A stretch of DNA of 14,800 bases from Firmicutes bacterium UBA1768 (lineage in GTDB: Bacteria > Bacillota > Clostridia > Peptostreptococcales > Anaerovoracaceae): the NCBI GenBank assembly GCA_002315335.1, contig DCGW01000007.1, positions 1 through 14,800 on the forward strand, written 5' to 3'. This document shows positions 5,773-12,711 of this stretch, piece after piece. The position numbers and the translations under genes were made by a program. Under the pieces are notes generated by a model. It saw only the letters and a program-made list of their open reading frames with translations. It did not search any database and was not told the DNA's origin. Within the stretch, counting starts at the first letter, position 1; every line of letters starts with the position of its first letter.

Positions 5773-6735
5773 ATGAAAAAAATTTTATTGATTTTGTTGG
5801 CTATGGTTATGGTGTTCAGCATGACAGCATGCGGCAGCAAGACTGAAGATAGCGACCAGAACCAGGATGCAGCTGCTACTTTCACAGACTCAATTCCTAT
5901 TGGTGATGGCGTGGCAGACTTTGACATTACTGCAAAGTGCTATGGTGAATACACTGCTGTTGAAGGCCTGGATGAGGCGCTCGGCGGTCAATTAGAAGAG
6001 GGCGAAACAGTTATTGAATACTACTGCGAAGACTGTGATACTCCTTATATCGATGTGTTCAGCATAGACAAAAACGGAAAGACTCTTGAAGAATTTACAA
6101 AAGAACAGTCAGAAATGTATGCAAATGGTTATTATTGTATATTTGATGGAACTGGTTATTACACAGATTCATGGAATAAAGATAACGAGTTCTATTATAT
6201 TTCTCATCTCGTTTATGAAGGTGACGAGCAGTTCCATACAATTACTTTCAGCTCAAGAACCGAAGAGGTAGCCCTTGGCGATAACATTTATGCTTACATT
6301 CCTACAGGCTATACAGCAGAGGAATCCGATTACGGTCCAAGCATATTAATGGGCTCCTATGATGAATGTTATGCACTTCCATGCTTCAGATTTTCAGTAA
6401 ACGACGATAGCTACGAAACCACAAAAGCAAACTTCTCTTACAACGGAGAATTCGGCTTCACAGAAGAACAGTATAACGAGTGGTTAAACACCCAGCCTAA
6501 ACCTAATATAGAAAAACTCTTTGAAGCAGTAGGCTATGAGCTTGTTACTAATTTCAATAAAGAATCAGAAGCCGGAACCATAAAAGGCTTTATCATCGAT
6601 AATCAGAGAGATGAAAATGAAGCCTACGCTGGAATAGCTTATGTTGGCGATTACAGACTTGCACTCTGGTGCGATGATGGAATGCCAGCATACCCATATC
6701 TCCATGTATTGATGGATTCAATTCATACAAAATAA
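5773..6735 (+). CDS. Lipoprotein C, paralog of A and B
   Basis: The start at 5773 is preferred over the in-frame ATG at 5767, because AGGAGG (5761-5766) touches 5767 but sits 6 nt before 5773. The resulting 320-residue protein starts M-K-K and has its lipobox (S-M-T-A-C) at Cys20, as in A and B. Shared marks include S-I-P-I-G-D-G (40-46), K-T-L-E-E-F (103-108), E-E-V-A-L-G-D (164-170) followed by Y-I-P-T-G-Y-T, F-T-E-E-Q-Y-N-E-W in the last third, and the ending S-I-H-T-K. It is acidic and Tyr-rich, with extra Cys residues near 85 and 88 that the others lack. It has its own promoter and terminator. No enzymatic motif is recognised; function unknown. Confidence 0.87.
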   Translation: MKKILLILLAMVMVFSMTACGSKTEDSDQNQDAAATFTDSIPIGDGVADFDITAKCYGEYTAVEGLDEALGGQLEEGETVIEYYCEDCDTPYIDVFSIDKNGKTLEEFTKEQSEMYANGYYCIFDGTGYYTDSWNKDNEFYYISHLVYEGDEQFHTITFSSRTEEVALGDNIYAYIPTGYTAEESDYGPSILMGSYDECYALPCFRFSVNDDSYETTKANFSYNGEFGFTEEQYNEWLNTQPKPNIEKLFEAVGYELVTNFNKESEAGTIKGFIIDNQRDENEAYAGIAYVGDYRLALWCDDGMPAYPYLHVLMDSIHTK

Positions 6736-6749
6736 AGAAAAAATACTTT

Positions 6750-6770
6750 GGGAGGCCTTGTCGGCCTCCC
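6750..6770 (+). terminator. Rho-independent terminator after lipoprotein C
   Basis: GGGAGGCC (6750-6757) and GGCCTCCC (6763-6770) form an 8-bp stem with a 5-nt loop, followed by TTTTC. The preceding A-rich stretch gives T-rich sequence on the other strand, so it may also stop the converging gene at 6818-7978. Confidence 0.85.
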
Positions 6771-6817
6771 TTTTCATGCACGTGATATAAATGAGAACCT
6801 TCACCGCTGGCTCCTGA

Positions 6818-7978
6818 TCAAAGACTCTTTAGCGGCAAATAAGTCAAAACTAATTTTATGTACTGTATTATCACCTGATAAAAATAATCCATATTATCGA
6901 AAAATCTGGCTATAGGCCTGATACTGATTAAATCAGAAAGAGCTGTTTTCCAGACTACATCTGAAGGGTCCTTTCCATCGCTGAAGGACGCGGCCGCGGA
7001 TTCAGTAATATAATACAGCTTTCCATCGTATATACATATTCCCTCTGCCATAGGCAAGATGGAAAAGCCTGTCATATCACTTTCAGATAAGGTGATAACC
7101 GAACCGCTTAAATCCACAGAGCAAGTGTAAAGCGTACTTTTACTCTTTCTTCCATAAGAGGTGCTCAAATATAGCTTGTCGTCTGACACTGCAGCAGACT
7201 GAATCTTATCTATAGAATCCGGAACCTTGATGATGTAGGTTTGTGGACTTTCTCTTATGCTCTCCCATTCCGCTTCGGAGCTTTCACCCGATAATTTGAA
7301 GCCAAGTATCAGGCTCGCATTAGCATCACTTGCCCTCTTATTATAGGAGTCAGAATCTTCATAAAAGTAATTTCCGGTCCAAAGGCAGCCGTCATTTAGG
7401 CTTAGATATGAAGTATAAGCTCCGTTTAATCCTGCTATTGTCTTACTTCCGGACATTTTTACATTAGTAGAGTTCTCCTTTAGACAAGACAAAGGAATGT
7501 AGCCTATTTTGTCGTAAGCCCCGGTAAGATATAGATTATAGTCAGAAACTGCTATTCCACCCAAATGAGCCCTGCATAGCTTATCGGTTTCATAATAAAC
7601 CGTATACTGCCTTTGAAGCTTCCCTGTAGTTCCGTCCAAAAGAAACAGCATACTGCCCTGTCCGTCCTTTGTACCATGAGCACTGATAATAAACAGGTTT
7701 TCGTTCGCCCAATATGCAATACCCTGCGGCACCATCCCATCCGCTTCTGACAGACCAGGAATACACAGGTCAGGAGTACCGTAGGTTCCATCCATAGGAG
7801 ATCCGATAGCCTTGCCGTATTTGATTTTATATAGAGAATATGCCGTTATATAATTGTCAACGGTGTGTGTCTGGCTGTAACCCGAGCTTGTCCCATCAGC
7901 AAAAGACGGAACAGCAAGAACACTCATGATAAGTAAAAACGAAAGTAAAATCGTAAAAGCTTTTTTAATTAGTTTCAT
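6818..7978 (-). CDS. Secreted protein of unknown function, possible beta-propeller-like fold
   Basis: The 386-residue protein has a classical Sec signal peptide: Lys at 2, 5 and 6, a hydrophobic core, and P-S-F-A before D28, which predicts cleavage after Ala27. There is no lipobox Cys, so it should be released or wall-associated. The mature protein has repeated short strand-rich segments of the kind G-I-A-Y-W..L-F-I-I-S, G-I-A-V-S...L-Y-L-T-G, A-A-V-S-D-D-K-L-Y-L-S and G-I-C-I-Y-D-G-K-L-Y-Y-I. These resemble blades of a beta-propeller such as SMP-30/gluconolactonase or PQQ-like repeats. I cannot name the family. The last ~25 residues are hydrophobic and aromatic and unlike the rest. AGAGGTG precedes the ATG by about 4 nt. 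TAAAAT and TATAAT boxes lie upstream on the minus strand. Confidence 0.8.
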   Translation of the reverse strand: MKLIKKAFTILLSFLLIMSVLAVPSFADGTSSGYSQTHTVDNYITAYSLYKIKYGKAIGSPMDGTYGTPDLCIPGLSEADGMVPQGIAYWANENLFIISAHGTKDGQGSMLFLLDGTTGKLQRQYTVYYETDKLCRAHLGGIAVSDYNLYLTGAYDKIGYIPLSCLKENSTNVKMSGSKTIAGLNGAYTSYLSLNDGCLWTGNYFYEDSDSYNKRASDANASLILGFKLSGESSEAEWESIRESPQTYIIKVPDSIDKIQSAAVSDDKLYLSTSYGRKSKSTLYTCSVDLSGSVITLSESDMTGFSILPMAEGICIYDGKLYYITESAAASFSDGKDPSDVVWKTALSDLISIRPIARFFDNMDYFYQVIIQYIKLVLTYLPLKSL

Positions 7979-8052
7979 TATACACCTCTTTTTGCATAAA
8001 ACCTCTCGTTATTTTATCACAGAATAAGTCATAAATCCATTATATGCGGGGA

Positions 8053-8081
8053 TTGAATAATCATGGGGTATGTGACATAAT
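8053..8081 (+). promoter_or_regulatory. Promoter of the membrane protein / reductase pair
   Basis: TTGAAT (8053-8058), a 17-bp spacer and CATAAT (8076-8081) match 4/6 and 5/6 of the consensus. The predicted transcription start, about 7 nt beyond, falls on or next to the ATG at 8088. Confidence 0.5.
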
Positions 8082-8087
8082 AGGCTT

Positions 8088-8135
8088 ATGATTATTAATG
8101 AGGTCAAACTCAAGGATTTGCGAGGAGATACATGA
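8088..8135 (+). CDS. Possible 15-residue leader peptide, perhaps leaderless
   Basis: ATG at 8088 opens MIINEVKLKDLRGDT, and its TGA (8133-8135) overlaps the ATG (8132-8134) of the membrane protein. It has no ribosome site, but the predicted transcript starts about at its first base, so leaderless translation would be possible. The membrane protein's own GAGGAG (8122-8127) lies inside it. It could couple translation of the two, or be a chance ORF. Confidence 0.25.
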   Translation: MIINEVKLKDLRGDT

Positions 8136-8722
8136 GAAATAAAATCGATGCGTTTTACTCAAGAAAAGATTGTTTTTTTATCTTCACAATATTAGCACTG
8201 GCCTTTTGGCCTATATGGGGAATCACTAACCTTATTGCAGAGTATTGCATGATAAAGCTGGTAGTTTTTGCCGGTATAATATTCCTTCTCGTTGGAGGGC
8301 TGTTAATCTCATTTATTACCGAAAGCAAAAGCGTTCAAAAAATCATGCTTGACTGCCTTTTGCTATTCTTTATTATCGATTATATTGAGATAGCTGAGGT
8401 ATACATCTCCTTTGGTTATCTTCCACTCACAATAATCCACGTTCTGTCTTTGGTTTTGCAGGTTGCAGCTTTTGTTTTTCACGTACTTCAGCAAACAGAC
8501 AGAACTGGTAACGGCATTATTTGTATAATAGACATTCTCTATGGATTAGTAATGCTTCAAAGCCTTTCATGCCTTGTTGTCAGCACCTATAAAGGTGTAC
8601 TAGCTCTTACGGATCTGACCTTTGAATTGGCGATGATATTTACTTTTTCTATGATAATCTGCATGGAAACAAGAATAAATAAAGAAAAACTGCTCTCAGC
8701 AAATAATATTGAGGTAATATAA
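8132..8722 (+). CDS. Polytopic membrane protein of unknown function
   Basis: The 196-residue protein has about six hydrophobic segments, near 14-36, 40-62, 70-90, 95-118, 128-150 and 158-177, and short charged ends. I see no recognised transporter, enzyme or sensor motif. GAGGAG lies 4 nt before the ATG. The stop codon is immediately followed by the start of the ketopantoate-reductase family gene, and that gene's ribosome site (GAGG) is inside this one, so the two form a tight operon. A role linked to the reductase's substrate is possible but unsupported. Confidence 0.75.
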   Translation: MRNKIDAFYSRKDCFFIFTILALAFWPIWGITNLIAEYCMIKLVVFAGIIFLLVGGLLISFITESKSVQKIMLDCLLLFFIIDYIEIAEVYISFGYLPLTIIHVLSLVLQVAAFVFHVLQQTDRTGNGIICIIDILYGLVMLQSLSCLVVSTYKGVLALTDLTFELAMIFTFSMIICMETRINKEKLLSANNIEVI

Positions 8723-9646
8723 ATGAAAATACAGAAAGCAGCAATAATCGGCGCGGGTGCGGTAGGCGGTTTTTTTATTCACGGATTTGACGGAAGTGAC
8801 GTGGACTACTGCCTGATTGCCGAAGGTTCAAGAAAAATCAGGCTTGAACGTGAGGGCATAAGGATAAACGAAAAGCATATTTTCCCAAGGGTTTTCACAC
8901 CATCCGAGGCAGGGCCTCAGGACCTTGTTATTATTGCAACAAAATATGCCGCATTGCAGGATGCAATCGGGCTTTCCTCACAGATTATGGGAGAAAACAC
9001 AATAGTACTCAGCGTTTTAAATGGAGTTGACAGCGAAGAAAAGGTTGCAGCAGCCCTTGGAAAAGACCACGTTCTTCACTCCCTCATGAAAATAATTTCC
9101 CACAGATATTCAGACCGAATTGAGTTTATTTTTGTGCCTGATGGGGGTGTTTTTTATGGAAACTGCTTTATGCCGGAAGACAAAGGCAAAGAAGCAGTCG
9201 CTGCAGTAACCGAAATGTTTGACAGGACAACTGTGGACCATGCTGCTTCACCAAACATCCTTGAGGAGCTATGGTTCAAATATGCAGGCAATGTTTCCTC
9301 CAACCTTCCCCAGGCCGTTGTAGGGTGCGGAAACGGAATTTATTTAGACAGTGAGCACGCGGAGTTCATTCGTGACAGGCTTTGGAGAGAGGCTGCCGCT
9401 CTTGCTCGCGCATACAATATTACTATTCCTTTCACATCAAAGCCATGGGCTTACTCTAAAAGTGCTCGTTTTTCAACCCTTCAGGACCTTGATGCAGGAA
9501 GACCTTCAGAAATAGAAATGCTTGCCGGAACCCTTGTGAAGAAGTCAAAAGAAATGGGGCTCGAGGCCCCGTTTGCTGAATATACATATCATATAATAAA
9601 GCTTTTAGAAGAAAAAAACTCCGGAAAGTTCAATTATTCTGAGTGA
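8723..9646 (+). CDS. Ketopantoate reductase family protein (2-dehydropantoate 2-reductase-like)
   Basis: The 307-residue cytoplasmic enzyme begins with a Rossmann dinucleotide-binding loop G-A-G-A-V-G-G (10-16). It has V-L-N-G-V (98-102), the family segment W-F-K-Y-A-G-N (184-190) with the likely catalytic Lys186, and a C-terminal P-S-E-I-E-M-L block (261-267) whose Glu matches the substrate-binding region. The true enzyme (PanE/ApbA) reduces ketopantoate to pantoate with NADPH in coenzyme A synthesis. Many family members act on other 2-oxoacids, and no panB, panC or panD is nearby, so panE is not assigned. The second loop residue set is not typical enough to decide between NADP and NAD. It abuts the membrane-protein gene and converges with the phosphatase gene. 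Confidence 0.85.
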   Translation: MKIQKAAIIGAGAVGGFFIHGFDGSDVDYCLIAEGSRKIRLEREGIRINEKHIFPRVFTPSEAGPQDLVIIATKYAALQDAIGLSSQIMGENTIVLSVLNGVDSEEKVAAALGKDHVLHSLMKIISHRYSDRIEFIFVPDGGVFYGNCFMPEDKGKEAVAAVTEMFDRTTVDHAASPNILEELWFKYAGNVSSNLPQAVVGCGNGIYLDSEHAEFIRDRLWREAAALARAYNITIPFTSKPWAYSKSARFSTLQDLDAGRPSEIEMLAGTLVKKSKEMGLEAPFAEYTYHIIKLLEEKNSGKFNYSE

Positions 9647-9657
9647 GAGGCAGCAAA

Positions 9658-9676
9658 AGCGCAGACAATAAGCGCT
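9658..9676 (-). terminator. Weak hairpin between converging genes
   Basis: AGCGC (9658-9662) and GCGCT (9672-9676) can pair around a 9-nt loop. On the minus strand the stem is followed by TTTTG, consistent with a weak terminator for the phosphatase gene. The 5-bp stem is short. Confidence 0.3.
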
Positions 9677-9691
9677 ATTGATGGATTTTTC

Positions 9692-10345
9692 CTATCCTTC
9701 AAGCATTATTTTCAGGATCTCGTTAGGGATTTTGACAAGGTAGTTCGGCTCAAAGGCACTTAAAAAGCTTTCTTTTCTGAAGCCCCACGTGACCAATGCA
9801 ACATCTACACTCGCATTTTTTGCAGTCTCATAATCAACCTCAGAGTCGCCAATATACAGGGCTTCCCGAGTCGAAATTCCGAGGTGGCTGAGCACATCAA
9901 GAGTGCTGTCGGGGTAAGGCTTTCGCCTTGTGTTTTTCTTTCTTCCGACCACACAGTCAAACAGCCCGCCAAAGAACATATCGCTCAGTACTTTTGCGTC
10001 CCTATCCTCCTTATTTGAAACAACAGCAGTGTAAACTCCGGCTTTTCTCAATTCCTCTATTACCTCTTTAATACCATCAAAAGGTCTTGTATTTACCGCA
10101 CAGTTCACTTTATAGTGCTCGTTGTAGCAGTCAAACAAAATATCAACCACGCTGTCCGCTGTACCCGGAGGCACTGATTTTTCAAGGGTTCTGTGAATTC
10201 CATTTCCCACAAAGCTAAGAATATCTTCAAGAGTTCTCTCTCCAAACCCATATTTTTTTAAGCTGTAATTAACAGAATTGGCTATATCATCAATAGTATC
10301 AAGAATAGTCCCATCCATATCAAAAATCGCTGCTTTATATTTCAT
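9692..10345 (-). CDS. HAD-family phosphatase, phosphoglycolate phosphatase-like
   Basis: The 217-residue protein shows all four haloacid dehalogenase motifs: F-D-M-D-G-T with nucleophile Asp9 and Asp11, V-V-S-N (Ser110-Asn111), the Lys in R-R-K-P-Y-P-D (Lys142), and G-D-S-x-x-D (166-171). The helical insert between motifs I and II is of the cap type found in phosphoglycolate phosphatase and other small-metabolite phosphatases. The exact substrate cannot be told from sequence; pyrophosphatase (PpaX) or sugar-phosphate phosphatase activity is also possible. AAGGA precedes the ATG by 8 nt. It lies downstream of the Nfn genes on the same strand, with a hairpin between, so it is probably transcribed separately or by readthrough. 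Confidence 0.85.
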   Translation of the reverse strand: MKYKAAIFDMDGTILDTIDDIANSVNYSLKKYGFGERTLEDILSFVGNGIHRTLEKSVPPGTADSVVDILFDCYNEHYKVNCAVNTRPFDGIKEVIEELRKAGVYTAVVSNKEDRDAKVLSDMFFGGLFDCVVGRKKNTRRKPYPDSTLDVLSHLGISTREALYIGDSEVDYETAKNASVDVALVTWGFRKESFLSAFEPNYLVKIPNEILKIMLEG

Positions 10346-10366
10346 GATAAAGTCCTTCCGTCAGCA

Positions 10367-10405
10367 AACAAAACACCGAAGCTTATGCCACTCCAGTGTT
10401 TTGTT
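10367..10405 (-). terminator. Probable terminator of the PFOR-Nfn operon
   Basis: AACAAAACAC (10367-10376) and GTGTTTTGTT (10396-10405) form a perfect 10-bp stem with a 19-nt loop. On the minus strand the stem begins about 50 nt past the nfnB stop and its distal arm is T-rich. It has fewer GC pairs than a standard terminator. Confidence 0.5.
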
Positions 10406-10454
10406 AATTTATTAGTTGTTTTACCAGCTGTCATAGGCGTGACTGTCACTCAGC

Positions 10455-11846
10455 TCATTGCTTTGTCAGGTATTCATCAATGCCTGCAGCTGCAACCTTG
10501 CCGGCTCCCATAGCCTTTATTACTGTAGCCGCTCCTGTTACCGCATCTCCACCCGCAAAAATCTCAGGTCTGTTGGTAGCCGCTTTTTCGTCAACCGCTA
10601 TGCCGCCTCTTTTGTTTTCCTTTAAATTCTTTGTGGTATCCAGAATAAGACGGTTGAGCTTTGTTCCAATAGCCATAATTACACAGTCAGCCTCAATTAT
10701 GAAGTTGGAATCAGGAATTTCAACAGGACTCCTTCTTCCCGAGGCATCAACCTCACCCTGTGCCATTTTCACGCACTCTATGCCTGTAACTCGGCCTTCT
10801 TCGTCCCCAACTATCTTTACCGGATTAGTGAGCATCCTGAATTCAATGCCCTCTTCCTTCGCGTGGTGAACCTCCTCAGCCCTCGCAGGCATTTCCTCTT
10901 CGGAACGTCTGTAAATAATGTATACCTCTTCAGCTCCCATTCTCATGGCACAACGAGCGGAATCCATAGCAACATTACCGCCGCCTACTACAGCTATTTT
11001 CTTTGCCTTTATTATCGGAGTATCATACTCAGGCAAATAAGCCTTCATAAGATTAATTCTTGTCAGGTATTCGTTTGCGGCACAAACTCCGAGGAGATTT
11101 TCCCCCGGAATATTCATAAATGAAGGCAAGCCTGCGCCGGTTCCCACGAAAACAGCCTCAAACTTTTCCTCTTCAATGAGCTCGTCCACGGTAATTGACC
11201 TTCCGATAATAGCATTTGTAACGAACTTAACGCCCTTTTCTTCAAGGGCCGCAACTTCTCTTGCGACAATTGCCTTAGGGAGTCTGAATTCCGGAATTCC
11301 GTAAACCAGCACACCACCCAGCTTGTGAAGGCTTTCGTAGACAGTAACATCGTAGCCCTTGTTTATAAGGTCACCCGCGCACGCAAGACCTGCAGGGCCG
11401 GCTCCAACAACTGCAACCCTATGCCGATTTCCATTTTTTTCCAGCTGAATAGTGCTGTCAGAATTCTTTGCATGCCAATCCGCCGCAAATCTTTCAAGCC
11501 TTCCGATAGCCACCGGCTCATCCTTGATTCCTCTGACACACTTTCCCTCGCACTGGTTTTCCTGAGGGCAGACTCTGCCGCAAATAGCCGGCAGGGAGCT
11601 GGTCGTGTTAATCACTTTATATGCCTCTTCATATTCACCTGTTGCAATCTTTCCGATAAACTCCGGAATATTTACCATAACAGGGCACCCGCTTACACAA
11701 GGACGGGTCCTGCAATTAAGACACCTCATAGCTTCATTTACAGCCATTTCTTCAGTATAGCCCTCAGAAACCTCAAGGAAATTTCTTTTTCTTATTTCAG
11801 GATTTTGTTCCGGCATAGGATTTTTTACTTTTGACAGATTAATCAC
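10455..11846 (-). CDS. nfnB: NfnB, large subunit of NADH-dependent ferredoxin:NADP oxidoreductase
   Basis: The 463-residue protein belongs to the GltA / glutamate-synthase small-subunit family. An N-terminal double-cluster domain has Cys42, 45, 50, 54 and Cys89, 93, 99, 103, ligating two 4Fe-4S centres. It is followed by an FAD loop G-A-G-P-A-G (148-153), an NADPH loop G-G-G-N-V-A-M-D (288-295) and a C-terminal FAD contact A-G-G-D (431-434). Paired with the adjacent NfnA-type gene, it is best read as the large subunit of the electron-bifurcating Nfn complex, which makes 2 NADPH from NADH and reduced ferredoxin. Databases often label it glutamate synthase NADPH subunit. The start is GTG at 11846, overlapping the nfnA stop by 8 bases, with a GGGGGAG ribosome site inside nfnA, so translation is coupled. 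No gltB-like large subunit is present. Confidence 0.88.
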   Translation of the reverse strand: MINLSKVKNPMPEQNPEIRKRNFLEVSEGYTEEMAVNEAMRCLNCRTRPCVSGCPVMVNIPEFIGKIATGEYEEAYKVINTTSSLPAICGRVCPQENQCEGKCVRGIKDEPVAIGRLERFAADWHAKNSDSTIQLEKNGNRHRVAVVGAGPAGLACAGDLINKGYDVTVYESLHKLGGVLVYGIPEFRLPKAIVAREVAALEEKGVKFVTNAIIGRSITVDELIEEEKFEAVFVGTGAGLPSFMNIPGENLLGVCAANEYLTRINLMKAYLPEYDTPIIKAKKIAVVGGGNVAMDSARCAMRMGAEEVYIIYRRSEEEMPARAEEVHHAKEEGIEFRMLTNPVKIVGDEEGRVTGIECVKMAQGEVDASGRRSPVEIPDSNFIIEADCVIMAIGTKLNRLILDTTKNLKENKRGGIAVDEKAATNRPEIFAGGDAVTGAATVIKAMGAGKVAAAGIDEYLTKQ

Positions 11847-12693
11847 TATATCTCACTCCCCCTGTTAATCGGCAAACATGAGCCCTGTCATAGGCCTCCT
11901 GTTCCTTATAATATGCATTTCTCATTACCAATTCGTCCCAGTCCACTAAAGCGCCGTCAAATTCCGGACCATCAACGCAGACAAACTTATCTTCTCCGCC
12001 TATTGTAACCCTGCAGCCGCCGCACATTCCGGTTCCGTCTATCATGTATGCGGTCAGCGATGCCACAGACTTGATTCCATATTGAGAAGCAATTTCACAG
12101 ACAAATTTCATCATTATTGGCGGACCTACGGCTACTATCTCATCATATTTATTTCCCTGTTCAAGGAGAGCCTTCAGCTTGTCTGTTGTAAAAGCTTTTT
12201 CTCCGTATGAACCGTCGTCAGTAACCACATAGGTATTATCTGTGTTGTTTATAAAATCTTCCTCGAGAATAACCAGGTCCTTGTTCTTAAAGCCTGCTAT
12301 CATGTCAACCTTTATCCCGTTATCATGCATGCCTGCAGCTATAGGATAAGCCAATGCATTTCCTGTCCCGCCGCCTACTACACAAACCCGCTTGAGGCCC
12401 TCCATTTCGGTAGGTTTTCCCAATGGTCCGGCAATATCGGCAAAGCAATCGCCAACGCCCATCTGATCCATCAGCATTGTTGTTCTTCCTACAGCAGCAT
12501 AAATCAGAACAATAGTTCCATCTGCTTCATTATGACCTGCCATAGTCAAAGGAATTCTCTCCCCGTACTCGTCTGTACGGAGGATAACGAACTGTCCCGG
12601 TCTGGCTTTTCGCGCAACCAGCGGGCAGTAAATTACCAGACGAGTAATATTATCATTCAGCTTCTCTTTGCTGATAATTTCAAACTTCTTCAC
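11839..12693 (-). CDS. nfnA: NfnA, small subunit of the Nfn complex
   Basis: The 284-residue protein is of the ferredoxin-NADP reductase / dihydroorotate dehydrogenase electron-transfer (PyrK-like) type. It has R-P-G-Q-F (31-35) for FAD binding, V-G-G-G-T-G-N-A (106-113) for NADH, and a C-terminal 2Fe-2S site with Cys224, Cys227 and Cys239 but no fourth Cys in the expected place. Asp219 sits where the first ligand should be; in characterised NfnA the cluster has an Asp plus three Cys, so this fits Nfn better than PyrK. The start is GTG at 12693, with GGAGG 7 nt upstream and only 18 nt after the PFOR stop. The order PFOR, nfnA, nfnB on one transcript links pyruvate oxidation to NADPH formation. 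A sulfide dehydrogenase label for this pair is an older alternative. Confidence 0.88.
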   Translation of the reverse strand: MKKFEIISKEKLNDNITRLVIYCPLVARKARPGQFVILRTDEYGERIPLTMAGHNEADGTIVLIYAAVGRTTMLMDQMGVGDCFADIAGPLGKPTEMEGLKRVCVVGGGTGNALAYPIAAGMHDNGIKVDMIAGFKNKDLVILEEDFINNTDNTYVVTDDGSYGEKAFTTDKLKALLEQGNKYDEIVAVGPPIMMKFVCEIASQYGIKSVASLTAYMIDGTGMCGGCRVTIGGEDKFVCVDGPEFDGALVDWDELVMRNAYYKEQEAYDRAHVCRLTGGVRYSD

Positions 12694-12711
12694 AGCAAAA
12701 CCTCCCCTCTG

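Noticed and set aside
9556..9570. GGGGC/GCCCC hairpin
   Set aside because: It lies inside the reductase coding sequence (codons for E-M-G-L-E-A-P), has no T-tract, and is explained by codon content.
10455..11846. Role as glutamate synthase small subunit
   Set aside because: No large glutamate synthase subunit is adjacent, and the tight pairing with an NfnA-type gene with the Asp/three-Cys cluster fits Nfn better.
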